Assembly (NCBI GenBank): GCA_003152275.1
Contig: PLZU01000027.1
Coordinates: 1 to 34,654, forward strand
Origin: Actinomycetota bacterium
GTDB lineage: Bacteria; Actinomycetota; Thermoleophilia; Gaiellales; Gaiellaceae
DNA: 34,654 nucleotides
Direction: 5' to 3'
The notes under the pieces were generated by a model. It did not search any database, had not been told where the DNA came from, and was given only the letters and a program-made list of their open reading frames with translations. Within the stretch, counting starts at the first letter, position 1; every line of letters starts with the position of its first letter. Below, piece by piece: positions 23,462 to 31,598 of this stretch. A program made the position numbers and the translations under genes.

Positions 23462-25477
23462 ATGCGCCGGGGCGCCCTTCTCCTGCTGCTCGGACTTTCG
23501 CTCCTCGCCGGCTGCGGTGGAGGCGGTCACAAGGCCGTGCAATCGGGGACGCCGAAGACCGTCAACGCATCGGATCCAGTTCTTCGAGTCGCAACGATTC
23601 GACGCCTGGTGCCGGTCGCCGCCGGCAATCTCGCGAATGCGATTCAGGATGCCGCCGCCGCGCCGTATGCGGGGGGTGCCGTGTTGCTCGGCGGCCTGAC
23701 GCCGGCTGACGTCTCTTCGGACGAGATCGTCACGGCGACCCGCGCGGGCTCACAACGCGTCGGCCGGATTCCGACGGCGCTGCACGACTCCGCCGCCGTG
23801 AAGATCGGTAGCAGCACGTATCTGTTCGGCGGCGGCACCGGCGTCTCGGAGATCGACACCATCTTGATGGTCGACCCACGCATCGGCGCGGCACAGGCAA
23901 TCGGCCACCTGCCGTCCGGCAGCTCGGACCAGTCTGCGGCGGCCATCGGCCACACGGCGTACATCGTCGGGGGCTACACCGGCACGCGCTGGCTCGACAC
24001 CATCGTCGCGTGGAGCCCGGGCGGAAGTGCGCACATCGTCGCGCACCTCCCGCACACGTTGCGGTACGCCGCGGTAACGGCAGCCGCAGGACGGATCGTG
24101 ATCGCCGGGGGCTCGCTCGAAAACGGCACCGCGAGCGACGGCGTGTACGCGTTCGTGCCTGCGACACGCAAGGTGATCCGGATCGGCCGCCTGCCGGCGC
24201 CGACGACGCACGCCGCCGCCGCGGCGATCGGTACGACCGCGTTCGTGATCGGTGGCCGTGGCGCATCTGTCGGAACGCCCACCGACCGGATCGTCGCGGT
24301 CGACCCGCTGAAGCGAACAGTGCGGGTCGTCGGCTCGCTCGGCCAGCCGCTGTCGGATCTTGCCGCCGTCAGCGAGGCGCGCGGCATCCTGCTCGCCGGC
24401 GGCCGCGACGCCACGGGAACCGTCTCGTCGCTGACCGAGCTCGTCCCGTCGGCGCACGCGGCACGCCGGGCCCAGACGGTGGTCACAAACGTCTACGCAG
24501 CCGACCGGGTCGGAAACTTCAGTCCGGCGGTGCGTCACGCTCTGCCGTACGTCTACGTTCCGAACAGCGACAGCGGCACGGTCGACGTGATCGACCAGCG
24601 CACGTTCAAGGTCGTCGAGCATTTCGCTGTCGGAGCGCTGCCGCAGCACGTCGTTCCCGCGTGGGATCTGAAAACGCTGTACGTCACGAACGATCTCGGC
24701 AACTCACTCACGCCGATCAACCCCAACACGGGCAAGCCGGGCCGCACCATTCCGGTCGACGACCCCTACAACATGTACTTCACTCCCGATGGGCGCTACG
24801 CCATCGTCGTAGCGGAGCGCCTGCATCGGCTCGATTTTCGCGACCCGCATACGTTCAAGCTGCATCACTCGCTCGATCTTCCCTGCTCGGGCGCGGATCA
24901 CATGGACTTCTCGGCAGACGGGAGCTACGCGATCGTGAGTTGCGAGTTCTCGGGCCAGCTCGTGAAGGTGAACATCGCAGCGCAGCGTGTCGACGGCGTG
25001 CTGACGCTCCGCCCGGGCGCGGCGCCGCAGGACGTGAAGCTGTCACCGGACGGCTCGGTGTTCTACGTCGCCGACCTGAACGCCGGCGGCGTTTGGCTCG
25101 TCGACGGCAACACGTTCCGTGTGCTGCGCTTCATGCCGACAGGAGTCGGGGCCCACGGCCTTTACCCGAGTCGCAATGCGCGCTACCTCTATGTCACGAA
25201 TCGCGGTGAGGGCTCGATCTCCGTTATCTCGTTCGCGACCCGACGCGTTGTGAAGAAGTGGCACATCCCCGGCGGGGGCAGCCCCGACATGGGCAACATC
25301 TCCGCCAACGGGAAGATCCTCTGGTTGACAGGCCGCTATAACGGTGTTGTTTACGCGATCAGCACGATCACCGGCCGTTTGCTCGCGAAGATCCCGGTTG
25401 GTGCGGGCCCGCACGGGCTCTGCGTCTGGCCGGAGCCGGGGCGCTACTCACTGGGTCACACCGGCATCCTGCGATAG
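23462..25477 (+). CDS. Lipoprotein with two beta-propellers (Kelch-like then YVTN)
   Basis: The 671-residue protein opens with a lipoprotein signal peptide ending LLAGC (Cys 18). The first half (about 45-330) has Kelch-like repeats with recurring glycine pairs (YLFGGG, YIVGGYTG, IVIAGGS, FVIGGRG, ILLAGGRD). The second half (about 350-665) has YVTN/NHL-type repeats: YVPNSDSGTVDVIDQRT, LYVTNDLGNSLTPINPNT, FYVADLNAGGVWLVDGNT and LYVTNRGEGSISVISFAT. Such propellers bind proteins or sugars outside the membrane. The gene is divergent from the secreted propeller gene, with 92 bases between. Its 3' end overlaps the convergent methyltransferase gene by 22 bases. Confidence 0.85.
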   Translation: MRRGALLLLLGLSLLAGCGGGGHKAVQSGTPKTVNASDPVLRVATIRRLVPVAAGNLANAIQDAAAAPYAGGAVLLGGLTPADVSSDEIVTATRAGSQRVGRIPTALHDSAAVKIGSSTYLFGGGTGVSEIDTILMVDPRIGAAQAIGHLPSGSSDQSAAAIGHTAYIVGGYTGTRWLDTIVAWSPGGSAHIVAHLPHTLRYAAVTAAAGRIVIAGGSLENGTASDGVYAFVPATRKVIRIGRLPAPTTHAAAAAIGTTAFVIGGRGASVGTPTDRIVAVDPLKRTVRVVGSLGQPLSDLAAVSEARGILLAGGRDATGTVSSLTELVPSAHAARRAQTVVTNVYAADRVGNFSPAVRHALPYVYVPNSDSGTVDVIDQRTFKVVEHFAVGALPQHVVPAWDLKTLYVTNDLGNSLTPINPNTGKPGRTIPVDDPYNMYFTPDGRYAIVVAERLHRLDFRDPHTFKLHHSLDLPCSGADHMDFSADGSYAIVSCEFSGQLVKVNIAAQRVDGVLTLRPGAAPQDVKLSPDGSVFYVADLNAGGVWLVDGNTFRVLRFMPTGVGAHGLYPSRNARYLYVTNRGEGSISVISFATRRVVKKWHIPGGGSPDMGNISANGKILWLTGRYNGVVYAISTITGRLLAKIPVGAGPHGLCVWPEPGRYSLGHTGILR

Positions 25478-26097
25478 GCGGCCGACTCCCAGAGCCGCCC
25501 CGCCGGCTTGCGCCGCTCGAGCCGTAGCCCGTGTGCCTCTGCGACCGCGTCAATCAGCGTGACCGGATGCACGTAGGTACGGAAGCCGCAGCGCGAGAGC
25601 CGAAGCCAGAGGTTGATCGCGCGGAATCCCAGGTGCAGCAAGGGCCCGTCTTGCGGATAGGTGAGCAGCAGTAATCGCTGCGCGTGGTCGGCCGCCGTGC
25701 CGACGAGCGCGTCGGCGTCCGGATAGCAGCACACGACCCGGTGCATGACGACGACGTCGTGCAGCTCGATCTCGGCGGTGACGAAGTCGCCGACGCGGCG
25801 CTCCACGCGGCCTTCGACGCCGCGCTCGGCGATCAACTTTGCAGCCGCCTCTTCGTAGCCGCCGGAGAGCTCGACGTTTGTCGCCCGCTCGGCGCCGGCT
25901 GCGAGCAGCTCCAGCTCGATCGCGCCGACACCGCCGCCGACATCGAGAATGCTGGCACCGCGCACGTCGCCGGCGAGCTCGACGAGATCCCGCGAAGTGC
26001 CGCGCAGGCCGCGTTGCCGGAACCGATGTGCGTCACGACTCGCGTGCTTGCGGCTGAAGAGCCTGCGGTAGTCGGTCGGATTGCAGCAGCTCGCCAC
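25456..26097 (-). CDS. Class I SAM-dependent methyltransferase
   Basis: The 213-residue protein has motif I SILDVGGGVGAIELEL (about 49-64) and a later VVVMHRVVCCYPDADALV strand. The N-terminus MASCCNPTDYRRLFSRK resembles proteins annotated as Mg-protoporphyrin O-methyltransferase-like, but no bacteriochlorophyll genes are nearby, so the substrate is unknown. Five of its cysteines fall in two CC pairs and one single site. A leaderless promoter (TAAGCT, six bases, GTG) precedes it. It is divergent from ettA. Confidence 0.85.
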   Translation of the reverse strand: MASCCNPTDYRRLFSRKHASRDAHRFRQRGLRGTSRDLVELAGDVRGASILDVGGGVGAIELELLAAGAERATNVELSGGYEEAAAKLIAERGVEGRVERRVGDFVTAEIELHDVVVMHRVVCCYPDADALVGTAADHAQRLLLLTYPQDGPLLHLGFRAINLWLRLSRCGFRTYVHPVTLIDAVAEAHGLRLERRKPAGRLWESAAYRRMPV

Positions 26098-26103
26098 GCT
26101 GTG

Positions 26104-26109
26104 AGCTTA
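26104..26109 (-). promoter_or_regulatory. -10 element of a leaderless promoter for the methyltransferase
   Basis: TAAGCT on the minus strand, six bases, then the GTG at 26097. It overlaps the candidate -35 box of ettA on the other strand. Confidence 0.45.
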
Positions 26110-26136
26110 AGAGCCTGAAAGGACATCGGGTACAGT
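26107..26136 (+). promoter_or_regulatory. Candidate promoter of ettA
   Basis: TTAAGA (26107-26112) and TACAGT (26131-26136) are 18 bases apart. The predicted start is near 26143, leaving a leader of about 20 bases before the TTG. Confidence 0.4.
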
Positions 26137-26162
26137 CCGCCGCCAATGGGCGCGAGAAACAG

Positions 26163-27836
26163 TTGAGCAGCGAATACATCTACACGATGTACCGGGTCGA
26201 TAAGTTCTACGGCCCGGAGCGCCAGGTGCTGGCGAACATCTCCCTGTCGTTCTTCCCGGGCGCGAAGATTGGTGTGCTCGGCCCGAACGGGGCCGGCAAG
26301 TCGACCGTCCTGCGGATCATGGCCGGCAAGGAGGAGCCATCGTCCGGTGTTGCCGAGCTCGCTCCAGGGGCAAGCGTGGGGCTCCTCGAGCAGGAGCCCT
26401 GGCTCGACCCGAAGAGAGACGTGCGCGGCAACGTGGAGGACGGCGTGCGCGCGCTGCGCGACCTCCTCGACCGCTTCAACGAGATCTCGACGGCTTTCGC
26501 GGAGCCCAACGCGGACTACGACGTCCTGCTCGCCGAGCAGGCGAAGGTGCAGGACGCGATCGACCGCGCCGACGCCTGGCAGCTCGATATCGCCATCGAT
26601 CACGCGATGGACGCGCTGCGCGTGCCCGAGGGCGAGCGCGACGTCGAGTCGCTCTCCGGCGGAGAGCGCCGGCGCGTTGCACTCTGCCGCTTGCTGCTCT
26701 CCGCTCCGGATCTGCTGCTGCTCGACGAGCCGACGAATCATCTCGACGCCGAATCTGTGGCGTGGCTCGAGCGCTTCCTGGCCGACTACAAAGGCACCGT
26801 CGTTGCCGTCACGCATGACCGGTACTTCCTCGACAACGTCGCCGGATGGATTCTCGAGCTCGACCGCGGCCGCGGCATCCCGTTCCAGGGCAACTATTCG
26901 TCGTGGCTCGAGCAGAAGCAGGAGCGCCTTGCCGTCGAGGAGAAGCAGGACTCGGCACGCAAGCGCACGCTCGCGCGTGAGCTCGAGTGGGTGCGGATGA
27001 GCCCGCGCGCGCGGCATGCGAAGTCGAAGGCGCGCCTCGGTGCCTACGAGCAAATGCTCGCTGACGAGCAAAACGTGAAGTTCGACAAGGTGGAGATCCA
27101 CATTCCGCCGGGCCCACGCCTCGGTGACGTCGTCATCGAGGCTGAGAGTGTCCAGAAGGGGTTCGGCGACAAGCTGCTCGTCGAGGACCTGACGTTCTCG
27201 CTACCGCCCGCCGGCATCGTCGGCGTCGTCGGCCCGAACGGCGCCGGCAAGACAACGCTCTTCCGGATGATCGCGGGCGAGGAGCTCCCCGACGGCGGTG
27301 TGCTGCGCGTCGGTGACACTGTCCAGCTCGCGTACGTCGACCAGTCCCGCGGCGGGCTCGTTGCGGCGAACACCGTCTGGAAGGAGATCAGTGGCGGTGC
27401 CGACAACATCATCCTCGGCAAACGTGAAGTGAACTCGCGGCAGTACGTGTCCTGGTTCAACTTCAAGGGCGGTGATCAGCAGAAGCGCGTCGGCGATCTC
27501 TCCGGCGGAGAGCGCAACCGCGTGCACCTCGCGAAGCTGCTTGCAAGCGGCGGCAACGTGCTGCTGCTCGATGAGCCGACGAACGATCTCGACGTCGACA
27601 CGCTGCGCTCTCTCGAAGACGCGCTGCTCGATTTCGCGGGCTGCGCGGTGGTGATCACCCACGATCGCTGGTTCCTCGATCGTGTAGCGACGCACATCCT
27701 CGCGTTCGAGGGGGACTCGCAGACGACCTGGTTCGAGGGCAGCTGGGGCGAGTACGCCGAGTGGGTCACGGAGACCCGCGGCGCCGAGGCGCTCGAGCCG
27801 CACCGCATCAAGTACAAGCCGCTGGTGCGCGCGTGA
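26163..27836 (+). CDS. ettA: Energy-dependent translational throttle EttA (ABC-F)
   Basis: The 557-residue protein has two ABC domains and no membrane part. Walker A GPNGAGKST (K46) and GPNGAGKTT (near 357), signatures SLSGGERRRVALC and DLSGGERNRVHLA, and Walker B LLLLDEPTNHLD and VLLLDEPTNDLD are all intact. The start EYIYTMYRVDKFYG, the length and the C-terminus RIKYKPL match EttA closely. It binds the ribosomal E site and couples initiation of elongation to the ATP/ADP ratio. The TTG at 26163 is the only start that includes the conserved EYIYTM. Two strong hairpins follow the gene. Confidence 0.95.
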   Translation: MSSEYIYTMYRVDKFYGPERQVLANISLSFFPGAKIGVLGPNGAGKSTVLRIMAGKEEPSSGVAELAPGASVGLLEQEPWLDPKRDVRGNVEDGVRALRDLLDRFNEISTAFAEPNADYDVLLAEQAKVQDAIDRADAWQLDIAIDHAMDALRVPEGERDVESLSGGERRRVALCRLLLSAPDLLLLDEPTNHLDAESVAWLERFLADYKGTVVAVTHDRYFLDNVAGWILELDRGRGIPFQGNYSSWLEQKQERLAVEEKQDSARKRTLARELEWVRMSPRARHAKSKARLGAYEQMLADEQNVKFDKVEIHIPPGPRLGDVVIEAESVQKGFGDKLLVEDLTFSLPPAGIVGVVGPNGAGKTTLFRMIAGEELPDGGVLRVGDTVQLAYVDQSRGGLVAANTVWKEISGGADNIILGKREVNSRQYVSWFNFKGGDQQKRVGDLSGGERNRVHLAKLLASGGNVLLLDEPTNDLDVDTLRSLEDALLDFAGCAVVITHDRWFLDRVATHILAFEGDSQTTWFEGSWGEYAEWVTETRGAEALEPHRIKYKPLVRA

Positions 27837-27869
27837 GCCTGCTCACGGGCGTACCGGGGAGGGGGGCTC

Positions 27870-27891
27870 GGGGGAACCGAGAGGTTCCCCC
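27870..27891. terminator. Hairpin after ettA
   Basis: GGGGGAACC (27870-27878), GAGA tetraloop, GGTTCCCCC (27883-27891) is a perfect 9-bp stem with a stable GNRA loop on the plus strand. It lies between convergent genes. Only a two-T run follows, so it is not a classical intrinsic terminator. Confidence 0.6.
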
Positions 27892-27894
27892 TTG

Positions 27895-27925
27895 CGTCGT
27901 GCCGTACCTCTGGTACGGCACGACG
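27895..27925. terminator. Second, longer hairpin between ettA and the vWA operon
   Basis: CGTCGTGCCGTACC (27895-27908) pairs perfectly with GGTACGGCACGACG (27912-27925) over a TCT loop, a 14-bp stem. It starts three bases after the first hairpin. It probably separates the convergent transcripts or protects their 3' ends. Confidence 0.65.
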
Positions 27926-27946
27926 GGGAATAACGTTCGGGCTTAA

Positions 27947-27973
27947 GCTACGGCAGCTACGGCAGCTACGGCA
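27947..27973. repeat. Three tandem 9-bp repeats at the vWA gene end
   Basis: The unit GCTACGGCA occurs three times in a row. Read on the minus strand in the vWA frame it yields TAG every nine bases, so the gene ends with three successive in-frame stop codons. Confidence 0.8.
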
Positions 27974-29042
27974 GCCGCGGCGACCAGAGCGCTGACAGCA
28001 CGCCCGAGAGCACGAGCAGGAACGCACCTGCCGCGAGGAACCAACTGGTCACCTCGATGTTGCCGGGCGTGCGGCCGAGCTTCGAACCGAGCGTTGAGTA
28101 CGCCGCCTCGACCGCGCCGGCCGAGCGGGCGCGGTAGAACTTGCCGCCCGTGCGTTCGGCAATCGCGCGGAGCGTCTTTGGATCGGGTGCGAGCCCACGT
28201 GAGCCGAACCCGAAGCCGCCACCCGGCACAGCGCCGCCGCCGCCGTTGAAGCCGCCCGGGAAGCCGCGCATCGTTGTGTTTCCTGTCGTCCCGAGCGCGA
28301 CGGTGTACACGGGGATACCGGCCGCGCGCGCCTTGTTGGCGCCCGCAAGGGGTGAGAGGACGCCGCGCGTCTGGTGGCCGTCCGAAAGGAAGAGGATCGA
28401 CACGAGCGTGCTCGCCGCACGCGGCTTCGCCGCGACATAGTCCGCGAGGCTCCGTGGCGCCGCCGACGCCGTGATGGAGCTCCCGGTCAAGCCGGCTGAT
28501 CGCAGGCCGACCTGCACGGCAGTCGCGATTGCATCGCCGATTGCAGTGCCGCCGAAGCCGCGGAAGTAGCCCGCGTCGTCGACTGCCTGACCAACGAGGG
28601 CGTGGTCGGTCGTCGGTGGCGTCGCGACCTCCGCTTCGCCGGCGAACAGGATGAGCCCGACCTTGAGGCGCGCCGGCACCTTGGCGAGGAACGTGTGCAA
28701 CGCCTGTTGCGCCGCCGCAAGCCGGGTCGGCTTCACATCCTGCGACTCCATCGAGCCGGAGACGTCGAGGACGAGGACGATCGTCGCATTGTCGTTCACG
28801 ACGAGTCGATGTACGTGTGGTCGCGCAAGCGCGGCGCACAACGTGGCGATCGCGAGCAGGAACACGCCGGCCATGAGCCAGCGCCGCCACGGGCGGCCGG
28901 TCGCGACCACCGACGCGAGCACGTCGACGTTGGTGTAGCGCACCGCGTACTCCATCCGACGCCGCGCCGCCAGCCGGTACGCGACGAGCGCGGCGGGGAT
29001 CACCAGGAGCGTCAGGAGCAGGAGTGGATTGCCGAACGTCAT
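27966..29042 (-). CDS. BatA-like membrane protein with vWA domain
   Basis: The 358-residue protein has two N-terminal membrane helices (about 5-24 and 56-74), a von Willebrand A domain with a complete MIDAS start DVSGSM (D93, S95, S97) and a TAIGD threonine, and a C-terminal helix (about 332-352). A glycine-rich loop (about 257-282) interrupts the vWA domain. BatA/BatB proteins work with MoxR ATPases and DUF58 proteins; suggested roles are in envelope stress and protein-complex maturation. The start overlaps the previous stop. Last gene of the operon. Confidence 0.87.
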   Translation of the reverse strand: MTFGNPLLLLTLLVIPAALVAYRLAARRRMEYAVRYTNVDVLASVVATGRPWRRWLMAGVFLLAIATLCAALARPHVHRLVVNDNATIVLVLDVSGSMESQDVKPTRLAAAQQALHTFLAKVPARLKVGLILFAGEAEVATPPTTDHALVGQAVDDAGYFRGFGGTAIGDAIATAVQVGLRSAGLTGSSITASAAPRSLADYVAAKPRAASTLVSILFLSDGHQTRGVLSPLAGANKARAAGIPVYTVALGTTGNTTMRGFPGGFNGGGGAVPGGGFGFGSRGLAPDPKTLRAIAERTGGKFYRARSAGAVEAAYSTLGSKLGRTPGNIEVTSWFLAAGAFLLVLSGVLSALWSPRLP

Positions 29043-29719
29043 CGAGGCGCACAGACGAGGTCGAGTTGGACGACGGCGCGGCTGCCGGCGATCGCGCGGC
29101 CTGCGCGGATCGTCAGCTCCACGCGCCCGGCGCGCACGGTCTGCGCGACCTGAACCGAGCGAGCGAGCGAGACGGACGGCGGCGCGTCACCGAAGAAGCC
29201 GATCGCGTGGGTCGCTGCCGCGAGCTTTTCGTTGCGCGCGCAGCGTCCGACGTAGTGCCGCGTCCGACCCGGTCGCACGGCGATCTGGGTTACGTGCCGG
29301 ATGCTCGGTTTCCCGGGCGCGAAGGCGTGATACGCGGTAGGGCTCCGTTGTCCGCCTCCCGAGGCCGGTACGCAGCCGATGTGCGGGCGGAAGCTTGCCG
29401 CCGGGTCGCGACCGCGCACGAGGCGCCCGAGGAAAACCGCATCTTTCGAGGTCGTAATGCCCGGGTTCACGGGACTGCCGAGGTTGCCGACGAACCCGAT
29501 GTCGATCCCGCGGCTCGAGAGCTCCGCATCGAGACCGCCGACGACGAAGCGTTTGGGGCACGCAAGCTGGAACTCCACCTGCCCCGGCGAGGCGAGCACC
29601 CACGGCCCCGCCACCGGCACGCACACCTGTAGGCCGCGGCACTCGTTCGTCGCGTACGCGGGCGCCGCGGCGACGGCGCAGGCAGTCGCGAGCGTTGCGA
29701 GGATGAGCAGCCGCCTCAC
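29039..29719 (-). CDS. Secreted protein of unknown function in the MoxR operon
   Basis: The 226-residue protein begins with a signal peptide (cleavage likely after AAPAYA, about residue 22). The mature part is rich in beta-strand-like sequence and has several cysteines (NECRGLQVCVP, LACPKRF, HIGCVP, GRCARN, DLVCAP), which may form disulfides outside the cell. I do not recognise the family. Its GTG and stop overlap both flanking vWA genes, so it is firmly part of this operon and may be the exported partner or substrate of the vWA proteins. Confidence 0.8.
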   Translation of the reverse strand: MRRLLILATLATACAVAAAPAYATNECRGLQVCVPVAGPWVLASPGQVEFQLACPKRFVVGGLDAELSSRGIDIGFVGNLGSPVNPGITTSKDAVFLGRLVRGRDPAASFRPHIGCVPASGGGQRSPTAYHAFAPGKPSIRHVTQIAVRPGRTRHYVGRCARNEKLAAATHAIGFFGDAPPSVSLARSVQVAQTVRAGRVELTIRAGRAIAGSRAVVQLDLVCAPR

Positions 29720-30681
29720 GGAACCGGCCTCCGGAACCAGAGCGTGGAAAGGCCGCCGCCGACGAGCAAGAGGATGATGCCGCCGCCGGCGAAGAGATCC
29801 GTGATCTGACGGTTCTCCGTGCGATGACCGATCCGTGTCGCGAGCTTCTTGTAGACCGACGTGAGGGCTGCGCTCGTGCGGGCGCGGAAGAACTGGCCGC
29901 CGCTCAGTCGCGCGATCTGCTGCAGCGTGCCGGGGCTCGGAGGCACGCGGATCTGTTCCTCGTAGCCGCCGACGAGCTTGTCCGTGACGACGCCGTTCAC
30001 GGTGCCGACCAGCACCGTCGACACCGGGATGTGCGCGGCGCGCGCCTGGCGCGCCGCCGTGAGTGGTGCCGTTCGGCCGCCGTCGCGAGTGCCGTCGGAG
30101 ATGAGGAGCACCGAGGTCGGCGGCATGATCCCGTCAGTCGTCCTTTGTCGCGTCGCGAGCTTCGTGGAGAGCGCGATCGCGTCGCCGATTGCGGTCCCTT
30201 CGCTCGGAGCGAGCGAGGCGAGCGCGTCGTGCGCGAGCACGCGGTCGATGGTCGGCGGCAGCGCCACGAACGCGCGCGTACCGAACCCGACCACGGCGAT
30301 GCTGTATTCCTTCGGCACTTTGGCGAGGAAGGCCTCCGCCGCGTGTCGTGCGGCGTCGAGGCGGGTCGGCCGTACGTCCTGCGCTGTCATGGAGCGCGAC
30401 ACGTCGATCGCGAGCACGACCGTTGCCTCTTTGCGTGGGACCCTGACGTTCGCGTGGGGATGCGCGGTGCCGACGATCAGCGCGACGAGCGCGAGCAGGA
30501 GGATTCCCAGCGGGATCGTGCGCCGCCGTCCTGGCCGTCCGGAAACGAGGTTCGGGATCAGCGCCGGCGTCGAGAACGCTGCCGCCTGCGTCTCGCGTCT
30601 GCGCTCCTGGAGGCGCCAGAGGGCGACGAGCACCGGCACCACGATGAGCGCGATCAGTGCGAGCGGTTGGCTGAAGCTCAC
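29716..30681 (-). CDS. BatA/BatB-like membrane protein with vWA domain
   Basis: The GTG at 30681 overlaps the DUF58 stop and gives 321 residues. It has N-terminal helices (about 5-22 and 55-73), a vWA domain with MIDAS start DVSRSM (D93, S95, S97), a TAIGDAIALSTKLA stretch, LLISDGTRDGG, and a C-terminal helix (about 298-316). It is clearly homologous to the second vWA protein of the operon and probably arose by duplication. Such proteins pair with the MoxR ATPase. Confidence 0.88.
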   Translation of the reverse strand: MSFSQPLALIALIVVPVLVALWRLQERRRETQAAAFSTPALIPNLVSGRPGRRRTIPLGILLLALVALIVGTAHPHANVRVPRKEATVVLAIDVSRSMTAQDVRPTRLDAARHAAEAFLAKVPKEYSIAVVGFGTRAFVALPPTIDRVLAHDALASLAPSEGTAIGDAIALSTKLATRQRTTDGIMPPTSVLLISDGTRDGGRTAPLTAARQARAAHIPVSTVLVGTVNGVVTDKLVGGYEEQIRVPPSPGTLQQIARLSGGQFFRARTSAALTSVYKKLATRIGHRTENRQITDLFAGGGIILLLVGGGLSTLWFRRPVP

Positions 30682-31598
30682 CGGCGCGCTCCGAGGAAGG
30701 CCGCGAATGGCCGCAGCCAGTCGCCCGAGGTCGAGAGCACCGCGTGCGGTACGGCGAGCGCCGAGAGGACGCGCGCAACGCCGCTTCGTTCCACCTCGGC
30801 CGCCTCGGCGAAGCACTCGCGCAGCGACCGGCTACGCGTGTCGACACGTATCTGGCGCCCTGTCTCCGGGTCGACGAGCCACAGATCGCCGACGTCGGGT
30901 AACTCCTGCTCGCGCGGATCGCGGATCTCGACCGCGAGCACCTCGTGCCGGCTCATCAGCTGGAGTAGTGGTTTCCGCCAGTCGAGCGGCCCGCGAAAGT
31001 CGGAAACGATCACGACGACGCCGCGCTGTCGCGTGATCGCTGCGGCGCGGGAGATCGCGTCGCCGAGCGACGTTGCCCCGAGCGGCTTCTGCTCCGGTTC
31101 CCGCTGCAACGCTTCGAGCAGGCCGAGCAGGCCGACGCGTCCTTGGTGGGGCGGCAGCGTCACCGGGCGCGAGTCGCCGAACGTGAGCACGCCGAGCCTG
31201 TTGCCGCGTCGCGTTGCGATGTGTCCGACCGCAATCGCTACTCCGTCCGCGACGTCGGCCTTCCGACGGTCGCTGGTGCCGAAGTGCATCGATGGAGACG
31301 TGTCGAGCAGGAGCCAGGTGACGAGGACGCGCTCGGCAAGGTTGACGCGGACGTGGGGCTCGCCCATCCGCGCCGTGACGTTCCATTCGATCCTCCGCAC
31401 GTCGTCGCCCGGAACGTACGGCCGCACCTGCGCGAGCTCGACGCCGTCGCCGTACTGCGACGAGCGATAGTCGCCGGCGAGCATCCCTTGCAGACGGCGG
31501 CCGACCTCGATCTGGAGCGCGCGGAGCGCCTCCGCCGGCAGCGGGCCGGGCCCGGGACGATCCGGAGTAGCTGAGCGGAGGAACGGCCCGGCGTTCAC
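30678..31598 (-). CDS. DUF58 domain protein
   Basis: The 306-residue protein has the DUF58 signature VRPYVPGDDVRRIEWNVTAR (about 58-77) and a degenerate vWA-like core with DTSPSM near residue 100. It has no membrane helix. DUF58 proteins are constant partners of MoxR ATPases and vWA membrane proteins. The GTG start and the stop overlap the flanking genes by four bases, showing translational coupling across the operon. Confidence 0.9.
   Translation of the reverse strand: MNAGPFLRSATPDRPGPGPLPAEALRALQIEVGRRLQGMLAGDYRSSQYGDGVELAQVRPYVPGDDVRRIEWNVTARMGEPHVRVNLAERVLVTWLLLDTSPSMHFGTSDRRKADVADGVAIAVGHIATRRGNRLGVLTFGDSRPVTLPPHQGRVGLLGLLEALQREPEQKPLGATSLGDAISRAAAITRQRGVVVIVSDFRGPLDWRKPLLQLMSRHEVLAVEIRDPREQELPDVGDLWLVDPETGRQIRVDTRSRSLRECFAEAAEVERSGVARVLSALAVPHAVLSTSGDWLRPFAAFLGARR

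Noticed and set aside
27947..27973. Possible CRISPR-like or satellite array
   Set aside because: Units of nine bases without spacers; a simple tandem duplication at a gene end.
29824..31470. 548-codon plus-strand frame opposite the vWA and DUF58 genes
   Set aside because: Shadow frame; crosses the boundary between two overlapping real genes and has no domain.
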